In this document: in pieces, positions 33,092 through 43,305 of the stretch
How positions within the stretch are numbered: the stretch's first letter is position 1
Layout of the letters: every line of letters begins with the position of its first letter
Assembly (NCBI RefSeq): GCF_019175385.1
Contig: NC_083342.1
Location: 123,194,376 to 123,258,375, forward strand
Length of the DNA stretch: 64,000 nt
Direction: 5' to 3'
Origin: Lycium barbarum
Taxonomy: Eukaryota > Streptophyta > Magnoliopsida > Solanales > Solanaceae
Made by a program: the position numbers and the translations under genes
Notes under the pieces: generated by a model
Seen by the model: the letters and a program-made list of their open reading frames with translations, nothing else
What the model was told of the DNA's origin: nothing
Databases searched by the model: none

Positions 33092-33976
33092 TGTTGTCAA
33101 AATAATCTGTATAGGTTTAAATAAAGTTTCAACACAATCTGTAAAACACTTGGTAAAACAGATTACACAATATAACAGTAAAATACAAAAAAAAAAAAAA
33201 AAACAGTAAACGACAGAAACTGGAAAATGAACAGAAGCAGTGTTCGAAAAATAAAAATAATTTGCAGAATGTAATCAAGCCCACTTAGTTCAAAGTGTGT
33301 CCTTAAGGAAATTATTCCCCTCACAGTACTCGAGGTTGATGGAATATTCCCTCCCAGGATAGAACGATTATTTACCAGAATAGTAGTACTCCAAATTCCG
33401 GCAGCGGCGAACCACTCAACGGCAGTTTATTACACAGAATAAAACAAGAGAGTAGTGGAGAGTAAGATTTGTTGTTTTGGCAGAAATTTTTTCGTTACCG
33501 AATTCTGGAACAAAAACAGGAATTTATAGCTGTTGGAGGTACTGATTCTGAATGTTTGCAACCATTCAGATCAGTCACCAGGTTTTTGGAGAGAAATTCG
33601 AAATTATCCGGGAAGGGGAAAAGCGGACCGGGTCGGTCACAAGTCGCAGGTCAGGGTCCGCATTGGATTAATTAAATAATTAATTAAATAAATAATTAAA
33701 TAATTAAAGAAAAGTTTGTCCAAAAAGATAATCGATCCAAAGCCAAAGCCAAAACCAAAGCCGAGCCGAGCGAGCGACGACGACGACGGCGCGAGGGGTC
33801 CTTGCCCCCTCAACCCTTTTAGCGACTAAAGAAGGTGTAATGTAATATATACATCTCTCTTTTCCTCTCTTTTTTCCTATGTGGGATAAATGCTTTAACC
33901 AAAGCAAAAAAGACCTTTTACATTCCTTTCACTTTCCATCTCATCATTTCCCATTCACCAATATCAAAACCCAACA
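33092..33976 (-). repeat. 3' LTR of Copia 2 (885 bp)
   Basis: Matches 38740-39618 with a few percent scattered differences plus length changes in an A tract and in TTAA runs. A related solo LTR is at 59138-61187. Confidence 0.92.
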
Positions 33977-34546
33977 ATCCCCCACATGAATGGGGAATGG
34001 CCATAATATAAAAGAATGCGCGGACAAGTGTGATATATTGACTGCATCTGGATAAGTAGGTTTCCCTTTGAACTTTCCGTAGTGAACTTATATCGGATAT
34101 ACTCGATCAATCGGTAGATTTGATATCTTTGAACCGTCGAACTTTGTTGTATACTTAAACAACTTAAGTCACACAATCAACCCTAAACCGTTTATGGTTC
34201 TCACGGTTGTGTTCGTTTCAGCCATGAACACCGCCTGGTTTCATGAGTGCATAGAGAATGGGCCTTCACTGTCATTCCCCTTTAAAACGGCTTACACTTA
34301 ACACTCACATAGGTGATTTCTAAACATGTGATCCTATAGCCACATTATCTGGTCATACACTGCCAGATTTAGATAATCATTAAAAATCTTAATGCTTTAT
34401 TAACTCATTAACAAGCCATAAAGTTTTATCCTTATTTCTAAACATTGTCTTCATCCGAGAATGGGTTGAGTTGTTTGACAATGTTGAACCGTCAGTCACA
34501 ACTTTGTTTGATCTCCTTGAACCTAGCTCTTGGGATCTCCAGTTTG

Positions 34547-36088
34547 CTAGGTGGAGTTACCGCCATGATGACTTGTCCTCGGCCTTAACCCCATTCCCAT
34601 TGATGATCTACTAACCCCCTCTCTAGATAAGCCTTTTGTAAGCGGATCCGCTACGTTATCTCTTGACTTTACATAGTCAATCGTGATAACGCCACTAGAG
34701 AGGAGTTGTCTAACGGTATTGTGTCTCCGTCGTATGTGACGAGATTTTCTGTTATACATTACGCTCCCTACCCTACCTATTGCTGCTTGACTGTCACAAT
34801 GTATACATATAGGAGCCAAAGGTTTGGGCCAGAATGGAATATCTTCTAAGAAATTCCGGAGCCTTTCAGCTTCTTCACCGGCCTTGTCTAAAGCTATGAA
34901 TTCAGATTCCATAGTAGAACGGGCGATGCAAGTCTGTTTGGATGATTTCCAAGACACTGCTCCACTCCCAATAGTGAAAACATATCCACTCGTGGATTTA
35001 ACTTCAGACGATCCAGTGATCCAATTTGCATCACTATATCCCTCAATCACTTCGGGATATTTATTATAATGCAAAGCATAGTCTTGAGTATGTTTCAGAT
35101 ACCCCAAAACTCGTTTCATTGCCATCCAATGTGTGTGATTGGGATTACTTGTAAACCGACTCATTTTGCTAATAGCACATGCTATATCTGGTCGTGTACA
35201 ATTCATGATATACATCAGACTTCCCAACAGTCTCGCATAGTCCCCTTGTGATTTACTTTCACATTCATTCTTTTGAAGTGCGTAACTCACATCAATTGGA
35301 GTTCTGGCAATCTTGAAATCCAAGTACTTGAACTTGTCAAGTACTTTCTCTATGTAGTGGGACTGTGATAATGCTATACCTTGTGGAGTTCTATGAATTC
35401 TGATTCCTAGGATTACATCAGCAACTCCTAAGTCTTTCATGTCAAATTTGCTAGCCAGCATGCGCTTTGTAGCATTTATATCTGCCATATCTTTGCTCAT
35501 TATCAGCATGTCATCAACATACAAACAAACAATGACTTCGTGTCCTGGAGTGTTTTTAATGTAAACACATTTATCACACTCATTGATTTTAAAGCCATTT
35601 GCCAACATAGTTTGGTCAAATTTAGCATGCCATTGTTTTGGTGCTTGTTTAAGTCCATAAAGCGACTTTACAAGTTTGCACACTTTCTTTTCTTTACCAG
35701 GAACCACAAAACCCTCGGGTTGTTCCATGTAAATTTCTTCCTCCAAATCACCATTTAAGAAAGCTGTTTTAACGACCATTTGGTGAATTTCAAGACCATA
35801 CACGGCTGCCAGAGCCACTAACACCCGAATGGACGTTATTCTTGTTACAAGCGAGTATGTGTCAAAATAATCAAGACCTTCTTTTTGTCTATAACCTTTG
35901 ACCACAAGCCTTGCCTTATATTTGTTAATAGTGCCATCAGCTTTCATTTTCCTTTTAAAAATCCATTTAGAACCTAAAGGTTTGTTTCCAGGAGGAAGAT
36001 CAACCACTTCCAATGTGTGGTTATCTAAGATTGATTGAATCTCACTATTGACTGCCTCTTTCCAAAATGCTAAATCAGAAGATGACAT
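34547..36088 (-). pseudogene. Copia 2 reverse transcriptase and RNase H
   Basis: The 513-codon open frame is in phase with the integrase frame upstream but separated by TAA at 36104-36106. It contains [17 protein letters not shown], then [12 protein letters not shown] where the family has [12 protein letters not shown] (the first catalytic Asp is Val), an intact YVDD, and the RNase H blocks [14 protein letters not shown] and HCDSQAA. It ends at 34547 before the polypurine tract. It would copy the element RNA into DNA, but the D-to-V change alone should abolish polymerase activity. Confidence 0.9.
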
Positions 36089-36103
36089 CGCTGCTTTAAA
36101 TGT

Positions 36104-36724
36104 TTAAGGCTCATCTTCAAGCAAGAATGTCACAAAATCTGGTCCAAAGGAAGTAGATGTTCTTTGACGTTTGCTACGCCTTGGATCCTCTTCACTTGGT
36201 GTACTTTCCTTTGATTCTTCCCGCAGTCGTTTGGATCTTTCACTTGACGACTCGCATTCAGTTTTATATGGATAAATGTTTTCAAAAAATTCAGCATTAT
36301 CTGATTCAATTACCGTATTAACATGAATTTCGGGGTTGTCCGATTTGTGAACCAAAAACCGACAAGCTTTGTTGTTTGTAGCATAGCCAATAAAAACACA
36401 ATCTACAGTTTTTGGTCCGATTTTTACCCTTTTGGGCAAAGGAACTTGGACCTTTGCTAAACACCCCCACACTTTGAAATATTTCAAGTTGGATTTTCTT
36501 CCTTTCCATAGTTCATATGGAATAGATTGTGTTTTGCTGTGGGGCACCCTGTTGAGTATTCGATTAGCTGTAAGGACAACTTCCCCCCACAAGCTCTGCG
36601 GTAAACCGGAACTTATTAAGCATTTATCATCTCCTTTAATGTTCGGTTTTTCCTTTCCGCAATTCCATTTGATTGTGGTGTGTAGGGGGCAGTAGTTTGA
36701 TGAATAATCCCATATTCTAAACAT
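36104..36724 (-). pseudogene. Copia 2 integrase C-terminal half and linker
   Basis: Reads SLWGEVVLTANRILNRVPHS, SIPYELWKGRKSNLKYFKVW and VFIGYATNNKACRF, typical of the Copia integrase C-terminus, then an acidic/basic linker (RRSKRQRT). Its first ~35 codons are out of frame with the true integrase, which runs in a different frame between about 36640 and 36750. Two small frame shifts (near 36755 and near 36637) therefore separate it from the gag-protease frame. Confidence 0.85.
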
Positions 36725-38495
36725 ATCTCAGCAAAAGGAGATTCGTATTCCCACCCCTATCACTTCTAATTATTTTAATCTTTTTATTCAATTGATTTTC
36801 GACTTCATTCTTATATTGCCTAAATGCTTCTATTGCTTCATCCTTACTATTTAGCAAATAAACATAACAATATCGAGTGCAATCGTCAATAAAAGTTATG
36901 AAATACTTTTTCCCACCGCGAGATGGTATTGACTTCATATCACAAATGTCAGTGTGAATTAAGTCTAAAGGATTTGAATTCTTTTGAACAGACTTGTACG
37001 AATGCTTAACAAACTTTGCTTCAACACATATTTGACATTTAGATATGTTACACTCAAATTTAGGCAATATTTCAAGATTAATCATTTTCCCCAAGGTTTT
37101 GTAATTGACATGTCCTAAACGAACATGCCATAAATTATTTGACTCCAATAAGTAAGAAGAAGCAGATTTTCTATTAATACTGTCAACAACCATTACATTA
37201 AGTTTGAAAAGGCCCTCGGTGAGGTAGCCCTTTCCTACAAACACGTCATTCTTACTAAGTACAAATTTATCACTAACCAGCACGCACTTAAACTCATTTT
37301 TCACGAGTAGTGCGGCTGAAACTAGGTTCTTCCTAATTGTTGGAACGTGCATGACGTTGTTGAGAGTCAGCACCTTTCCGGATGTCATCTTCAACCGAAC
37401 CTTTCCATATCCTTCAACTTTGGCTGTTGCAGTATTTCCCATGTTTAGCTCCGCTTCGGGTCCAGCGGGAGTGTAGGTTGCAAATGCTTCCTTAACGGCA
37501 CACACATGTCGAGTGGCGCCAGAATCAAGCCACCACTCCTTTGGGTTACCAACCAGGTTGCACTCAGACAGCATTGCACACAGGTCATCAACATCTTCCA
37601 CCATGTTTGCCTGACCCTTGTTTTTCTCTTTGTCCTTCTTGGGGGCACGACAGTCGGGAGCTTTATGGCCTGCTTTACCACAATTGTAACAATTGCCCTT
37701 GAACTTTTTCTTGTTAGGAACCTTCTCCTTTCCAAAAGGCCTCTTCCTTTTCTTATTTTTTTTCGGAGCAGCATCTTCGACGTCACTTGCCCCTTCAATC
37801 GGTGAACTCTTACGGTACCTCTTCTCAGCGGTTTTGTTAGCTTCCTCGATCTTGAGACGAATCACAAGATCCTCCAACTTCATTTCCTTTCTCTTGTGCT
37901 TAAGATAATTCTTGAAATCTTTCCATGAGGGTGGCAACTTCTCAATCATTGCAACCACTTGGAATGCTTCATTCACTACCATACCTTCAGCAATAAGGTC
38001 ATGGAAGATAAGTTGAAGCTCTTGAACTTGGGTTCCAACTGTTTTTCCATCCACCATTTTGTAGTCTAGGAATTTGGCAACCACAAACTTCTTCAAGCAA
38101 GCATCTTCGGTTTTGTACTTCTTTTCAAGTGCACTCCATAGTTCTTTGGAGGTCTCTACTGCACTGTAGACGTTGTACAAGTCATCTTCTAAGGCACTCA
38201 AAATGTAGCCTTTGCACAAAAAATCAGCCTGTTTCCAAGCCTCAAGAACCATGAACTTTTGGTTGTCAGGCATGTCGGCGGCAGGCACGGGAGGGTCCTC
38301 ACTGGTGAACTTTTGCATACCAAGGGTGGTAAGCCAAAAGAACATTCTCTGCTGCCATCCTTTAAAGTTGGCACCCGTGAACTTCGCAGGTTTCTCAGCC
38401 GGTGGCACAGCGGTACGGGTTGTAGGAGTAACCACTAGTGCAATACCCGCAGAGAGAGTTCCAGTCGCAGAGGGAGTTCCAGTCTCAATTGCCAT
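36717..38495 (-). pseudogene. Copia 2 gag, protease and integrase core
   Basis: The 592-codon frame starts MAIETGTPSATG. The Gag core (DDLYNVYSAVETSKELWSAL) is followed by a CCHC zinc knuckle CYNCGKAGHKAPDC, the protease active site WWLDSGATRHVC (intact DSGA), the GAG-pre-integrase HVRLGH with CQICVEAK, and the integrase start DLIHTDICDM, FIDDCTRY and IIRSDRGG. The frame is lost right after SDRGG by a one-base deletion. The start is about 245 bases inside the 5' LTR, as expected. Confidence 0.9.
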
Positions 38496-38739
38496 TATTT
38501 CTTTGTCACTGTCAAATGGACAAACTGTTTTAGTTAATAAAACCAGAATAGCAATTAAATCACAAACTTAAACGATGAAGATTTTATTTCTTCAAATCGC
38601 AGTATAATTATGAACTTTGGTATTCCAACGAAGTTTTTATATCTTCGAGTCAGAATACTAATATTCATATGGAGTAGAAAACTACACAACTTTTAATCTC
38701 GTTAAACAGAATACAGATTATATATAATTTCCTTAAGAT

Positions 38740-39618
38740 TGTTGTCAAAATAATCTGTATAGGTTTAAATAAAGTTTCAACACAATCTGTAAAACACTTG
38801 GTAAAACAGATTACACAATATAACAGTAAAATACAAAAAAAAAAAAAACAGTAAACGACAGAAACTGGAAAATGAACAGAAGCAGTGTTGGAAAAATAAA
38901 AATATTTTGCAAAATGTAATCGAGCCCACTTAGTTCAAAGTGTGTCCTTAAGGAAATTATTCCCCTCACAGTACTCGAGGTTGATGGAATATTCCCTCCC
39001 AGGATAGAACGATTATTTACCAGAATAGTAGTACTCCAAATTCCGGCAGCGGCGAACCACTCAACGGCAGTTTATCACACAGAATAAAACAAGAGAGTTG
39101 TGGAAAGTAAGATTTGTTGTTTTGTTGCAGAAATTTTTTCGTTACCGAATTCTGGAACAAAAACAGGAATTTATAGCTGTTGGAGGTACTGATTCTGAAT
39201 GTTTGCAACCATTCAGATCAGTCACCAGGTTTTTGGAGGGAAATTCGAAATTATCCGGGAAGGGGAAAAGCGGACCGGGTCGGTCACAAGTCGCGGGTCA
39301 GGGTCCGCATTGGATTAATTAATTAATTAATTAATTAAATAATTAATTAAATAATTAAAGAAAAGTTTGTCCAAAAAGATAATCAATCAATCTTTGACAA
39401 ATCCAAAGCCAAAGCCAAAGCCGAGCGAGCGACGATGACGGCGCGAGGGGTCCTTGCCCCCTCAACCCTTTTAGCGACTAGAGAAGGTGTAATATAATTT
39501 ATACACCTCTCTTTTTTCCTATGCGGGACAAATGTTTTAACCAAAGCAAAAATGACCTTTTACATTCCTTTCACTTTTCATCCCATCATTTTCTATTCAC
39601 CAATATCAAAACCCAACA
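38740..39618 (-). repeat. 5' LTR of Copia 2 (879 bp)
   Basis: Partner of 33092-33976; the TSD AATAT follows at 39619-39623. Confidence 0.92.
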
Positions 39619-39641
39619 AATATTGCGGACTTAGGAGTTTT

Positions 39642-40722
39642 TCATGATGTCATTAGCTGCCTCGGGGTTCGTCGCTGGAGATGGTAAGCAAATACATCTT
39701 TTGAGCCCCAACGAATGATCAACTCGCCATTTATTGTGCCAATTGGTTTGAATTGCCCCATATAATCGCTAGTCATATCAACGCTGATTGTCTCCCTTCG
39801 ACTCCACGTACAGTGATCTTCTTCTAAAATCCATGTATGCATTGACGGTGTATAACCAGCCCTGGAATACGAAAACTTGCAGAAGGACAAATGCCCTTCC
39901 ATTTCAAAGAGGTGCATCTGTTCATGTCTTCCCTTTAAAACATGGATATCACATTTTCCTCCTGGATGAGATATCACATAAAATTCCTCTTTTTTTATGT
40001 CAAATATCATGATTGACAGTTCACAAGGAGGACTATAATAATAACGTCTATGTAATCGTTGAAGCTTCCAATAAATAGCATTCTTTCTAATTATAGGAGA
40101 TGCTAGATCCATAGGAGATATTACCAAAGGTTCAGAAATATTCACAGTATTATGCACTTTCCTTTTCAGGTTATTGCATACTTTCCAGCCTGTTTCAAAA
40201 TTCAGATGATTAGACATCAATAAGTCAAAACCTAATCATCTTGAACTCGAAACTAAATGTCCAATGTCGCAACCATAGAACATAATATTCCTTGGTGAAT
40301 GGATGGGAAAAGAATGCAGAAATTCTACCCCATGTGATGTCGAAGGTATGTTGTCCCAGGGTGACAGGGTTGACGATACTATAGGAAAATAGCTTTTGGG
40401 CTCGTTCTTTTTCATGTCTAAAGAAGAGCAAGCCATGGTGTGAAAGCTCGAGTACAGGAAACTTGTAATACTCCTTGTTAGTACCACACAGCTTTGATTT
40501 CACTCGAATCATTTTACTACTAATTCTTTGATCAGAATCCTCGAGAATTAGTAGATCCATTTTTTTTCTTCTACTATATGATATCTGTTGGACTACCATA
40601 ACCGGAACAGCGCCACGCTCCAGATACAAGTCGCTGAAATGTGATGTACCATTATCAAACTTTGCTATTTTCTTTGGCTGTATAAAGAATAATGTGACAA
40701 AAGGGCCATGGAAATAACTCAA
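39642..40722 (-). pseudogene. F-box/FBA-type gene relic 1 (F-box missing, one frameshift)
   Basis: Two open blocks, 40722-40225 and 40220-39642, give a plant F-box-associated (FBA) domain: LYLERGAVPVMVVQQIS, LSHHGLLFFRHEKERAQ, SIVNPVTLGQHTFDI, FHP-like FFSHPFTKEYYVLW, then FETGWKVCNN, IYWKLQRLHRR, IMIFDIKKEEFYVISHPGGK and INGELIIRWG. They are joined by a one-base shift: a TTTT run at about 40226-40229 on minus has one T too many. The N-terminal F-box, present in relic 2, is absent. A possible acceptor (ttctttatacag) precedes PKKIAKFDNG. Intact relatives act as substrate adaptors of SCF ubiquitin ligases. The block order matches relic 2, so these are tandem paralogues. Confidence 0.8.
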
Positions 40723-40748
40723 ATTAAAGGATATGGATTAATGCTAAA

Positions 40749-40976
40749 ATATATATTAAGAAGATATACACTTGTCTAATGTCTACTCAATCTTTGATAG
40801 ACGCATTATCTACTCATGTCCTGTTGGTAGAGTCCAACTCAAATAGCGCCACAGTAACTAATTATATAAGTTAACAAGGTTTTCACACGCCACAAGAATT
40901 GAGTCCAAAACTTATATTGGGAAAGAGGAGGGAAGCAATTGACAAATTCTAGTAACACAGGGAATGATTACCGAAT
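40749..40976. repeat. Dispersed repeat shared with 24199-24426
   Basis: Lies directly upstream (minus sense) of F-box relic 1. Shared blocks include ATCTTTGATAGACGC, AGCGCCACAGTAACT and GGAATGATTACCGAATT. It is probably a conserved 5' flank of this gene family. Confidence 0.65.
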
Positions 40977-41606
40977 TTTTGGAAAAATACGCGTCCCGTC
41001 GGTTTTATTTACTTTTTAAAATGGAAAATTAAAAGAAAACCGACGGTTTCTCAAAATTATTTATTTATTTATTCATATAAAATGTTTAATTAAAATAATT
41101 TAAAAAATAAAAAAAAACAAAAAAACGACGGGTCCATTTAATTCCAAAAGGCCAAAGCGAGGTAGGCGTAACCGACCATGTCCGTCGCAAGGATCTCGGC
41201 GGTTTTGTCCCTCAGGTTTTTAACATTTTAGTAGTGTGAGAATTAATATGCTAAGCTACTAGAGATGAAATAAAAATACACGTATCATATTATTACTAGA
41301 ACAAAAATAATATTGTGAATATAACTAAATATGCCCTCGGAACTGAGCAACTCTAATATATAAAGGATGAAGGGAAATAATTTATTCAGAATCTTATAAA
41401 CTGTAATATCTAATACAATATAATTTTTATTACAATCCTATATCAATATATGAATTAGATATACTAACAAATTAATATCAAATGATCCTAAGCAATTTTG
41501 ATTTCCTACAACTTTGAGTTCTTTCCAGCCTAACTAATAGGAGTATATACTAATAGTAATGTGTAAATCTTGAACAACTTGCGTAACCACAAACCAATTC
41601 GATGCA
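40977..41606. other. Spacer with CCGACGG-containing repeat remnant
   Basis: 41000-41220 has ACGCGTCCCGTCGGTTTTAT, AAAACCGACGGTTTC, AACGACGGGTCC and ACCGACCATGTCCGTCG. These repeated CCGACGG/CCGTCGG words suggest the interior of an unidentified transposon. The remainder is AT-rich with no gene. Confidence 0.35.
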
Positions 41607-42346
41607 TCACATGAGTTTTGACCTTTGGAGTAAATTTTTCAAAGAAAGGCATGTTTTGGTATGAATGTGAACATAGTGGCCTTTCTCGCGATGATCATCA
41701 AACTCTAGCTTTCTTACAGTTCTTAGCTGGACATTATAAGCTAACACTCCTCTATCCATGCAACTAATTATCAACTCCCTGTTTAGTGTGCCAACGTCCC
41801 TGAAACTCATATTACCATAACTATATCTGAAGGAAAATATACTCATGTCATCAAGAATGATTGTCTCCCAGCTTTGACTCCAACTGTATTGATCTTCCAG
41901 AGCCCAGAATTCCATCTTTAGTCGATCCCCGAAAGAGGAAAACTTACAAAATGACGCCATGCCTTCCTTTTCTAAGAGGTGCATCTGAGCATGTCTTTCT
42001 TTTAAAGAAAGGTTATCACATCTTGTATCCAGGATGTGATGCCACATGAAATTCTTCCTTTTTTATGTCAAATATTATGACAAGTGATCCGCAAGAAGTG
42101 TGATGATTTTCTTCAGACATCCAATAAATAGCATGTCTGTTCACAATAGGAGATTGGGAAATCCTAGGTACTGGATGATGAAGCGTTTTCCAGCGCGTTC
42201 CAAAATCCAGTTCATTCGACAACAACGAGCTAAGCCTAAGCAATTTGAATTCATGATTATTATTTTTTTGTTAATCTTATACCAATCGCATAATATTCCT
42301 TTGCGACTTGGATGGAAAAAGAGTGCAGCAATATTACCGTCTGGCA
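41607..42346 (-). pseudogene. F-box/FBA relic 2, C-terminal part
   Basis: Reads GNIAALFFHPSRKGILCDWY, then NHEFKLLRLSSLLSNELDFG, RHAIYWMSEENHHTSCGS, VIIFDIKKEEFHVASHPGYK and, after a one-base insertion near 42017, CDNLSLKERHAQMHLLEKEG, FCKFSSFGDRLKMEFWALED and LNRELIISCMDRGVLAYNVQ. It is clearly paralogous to relic 1. Its N-terminal side ends at the hAT target duplication (42339-42346); the gene continues at 46157. Confidence 0.8.
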
Positions 42347-42480
42347 TAAACCCGTCAACCGGTTCAAACCGGACCGGACCGGTAGCCCGTTACGGAGCCG
42401 GCCGGTTTTCGGTTAAAAAACCGGAACCGGCCACCGGTTACAAATCCGAAACCGGAACCGGTCCGGTTCAAACAGTCCAA
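42347..42480. repeat. Left subterminal CCGG-rich array of the hAT element
   Basis: Around fifteen CCGG words (CCGGTTCAAACCGG, CCGGACCGGACCGGT and similar) within 130 bases in otherwise AT-rich DNA. It mirrors the array at 46040-46156 and is the likely transposase-binding region. Confidence 0.8.
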
Positions 42481-42542
42481 AACCCCCCTTTTTTTGTATT
42501 AGATATATATATATATTATAGTATTTATTAGTATATTGTAGG

Positions 42543-42712
42543 TATATTTACATATGTTATATAAGTTTATAAGTAAAGTTTAAATATTTACTGACTAACA
42601 GGCTAACAGCAAGTCATCAATACAGCATATATTTACATATGTTATATAAGTTTATAATTAAAGTTTAAATATTTACTGACTAACAGGCTAACAGCAAGTC
42701 ATCAATACAGCA
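42543..42712. repeat. 85 bp tandem duplication
   Basis: TATATTTACATATGTTATAT through ACAGCAAGTCATCAATACAG occurs twice in tandem (42543-42627 and 42628-42712), with one visible base change. Confidence 0.9.
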
Positions 42713-42718
42713 TATACG

Positions 42719-42774
42719 GGTATATATATACATATATATATATATTAAGTTATATGCTTAAGTTATAGTGTTAT

Positions 42775-42810
<36 letters not shown>

Positions 42811-42843
42811 TAAGTTATATGTATACTATATATACTTATAACT

Positions 42844-42885
<42 letters not shown>

Positions 42886-42900
42886 TAAGTATACTATATA
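42719..42900. repeat. (TA)n microsatellites
   Basis: Three TA runs, the longest at about 42779-42808 and 42848-42882, lie within a TATATACTTATAACTTA-rich stretch in the 3' part of the hAT element. Confidence 0.9.
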
Positions 42901-43305
42901 TACTTATATATAACTTATATATTATAACTTAAGTTATGTATAGCTTAATATTATAAGTATATTCTTAGTATATTTTAGTTATTTTTCAAGTATATAACTT
43001 TCTAGTTTTTAATTTAAGTAGATGTATATCATAAGTATATTTTAGGTATATTCCTAACTTAATATAAGTAAAAATATGAACACAAGTAAATAGAAGAAAG
43101 CTCAATGAGCCATATATTTTATTCATTCTTGGATAACATTTATTTGCAAGTTGTAGTTTTTTTTTAACTTGCAAATAATACATGAGTTGTAAAGAAATAG
43201 TAGAATAATAAAATCACCAATTCTCAATCATTTCGTTAATTTCCCCCATATCATATTCGGCCATGGAGATATCTTCAAAGTCTTCCATTTGGTTCGGTCC
43301 ACTTG

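Larger units (their letters stand above)
33092..39618 (-). mobile_element. Copia LTR retrotransposon 2 (6,527 bp, ~880 bp LTRs)
   Basis: Two LTRs start TGTTGTCAAA and end CCCAACA, flanked by the 5 bp duplication AATAT (33087-33091 and 39619-39623). The element is in minus orientation, 68-73 bases beyond the MULE end. A G-rich polypurine tract (ATGTGGGGGAT on minus) abuts the 3' LTR. Gag-protease, integrase, RT and RNase H follow Copia order. I do not see an initiator-Met primer site next to the 5' LTR (minus reads ATCTTAAGGAAATT), so a different tRNA or a mutated site is likely. Coding defects make it inactive. Confidence 0.92.

Noticed and set aside
42719..42900. Promoter-like TATATA runs
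   Set aside because: These are simple (TA)n microsatellites in the hAT interior, with no gene starting downstream.
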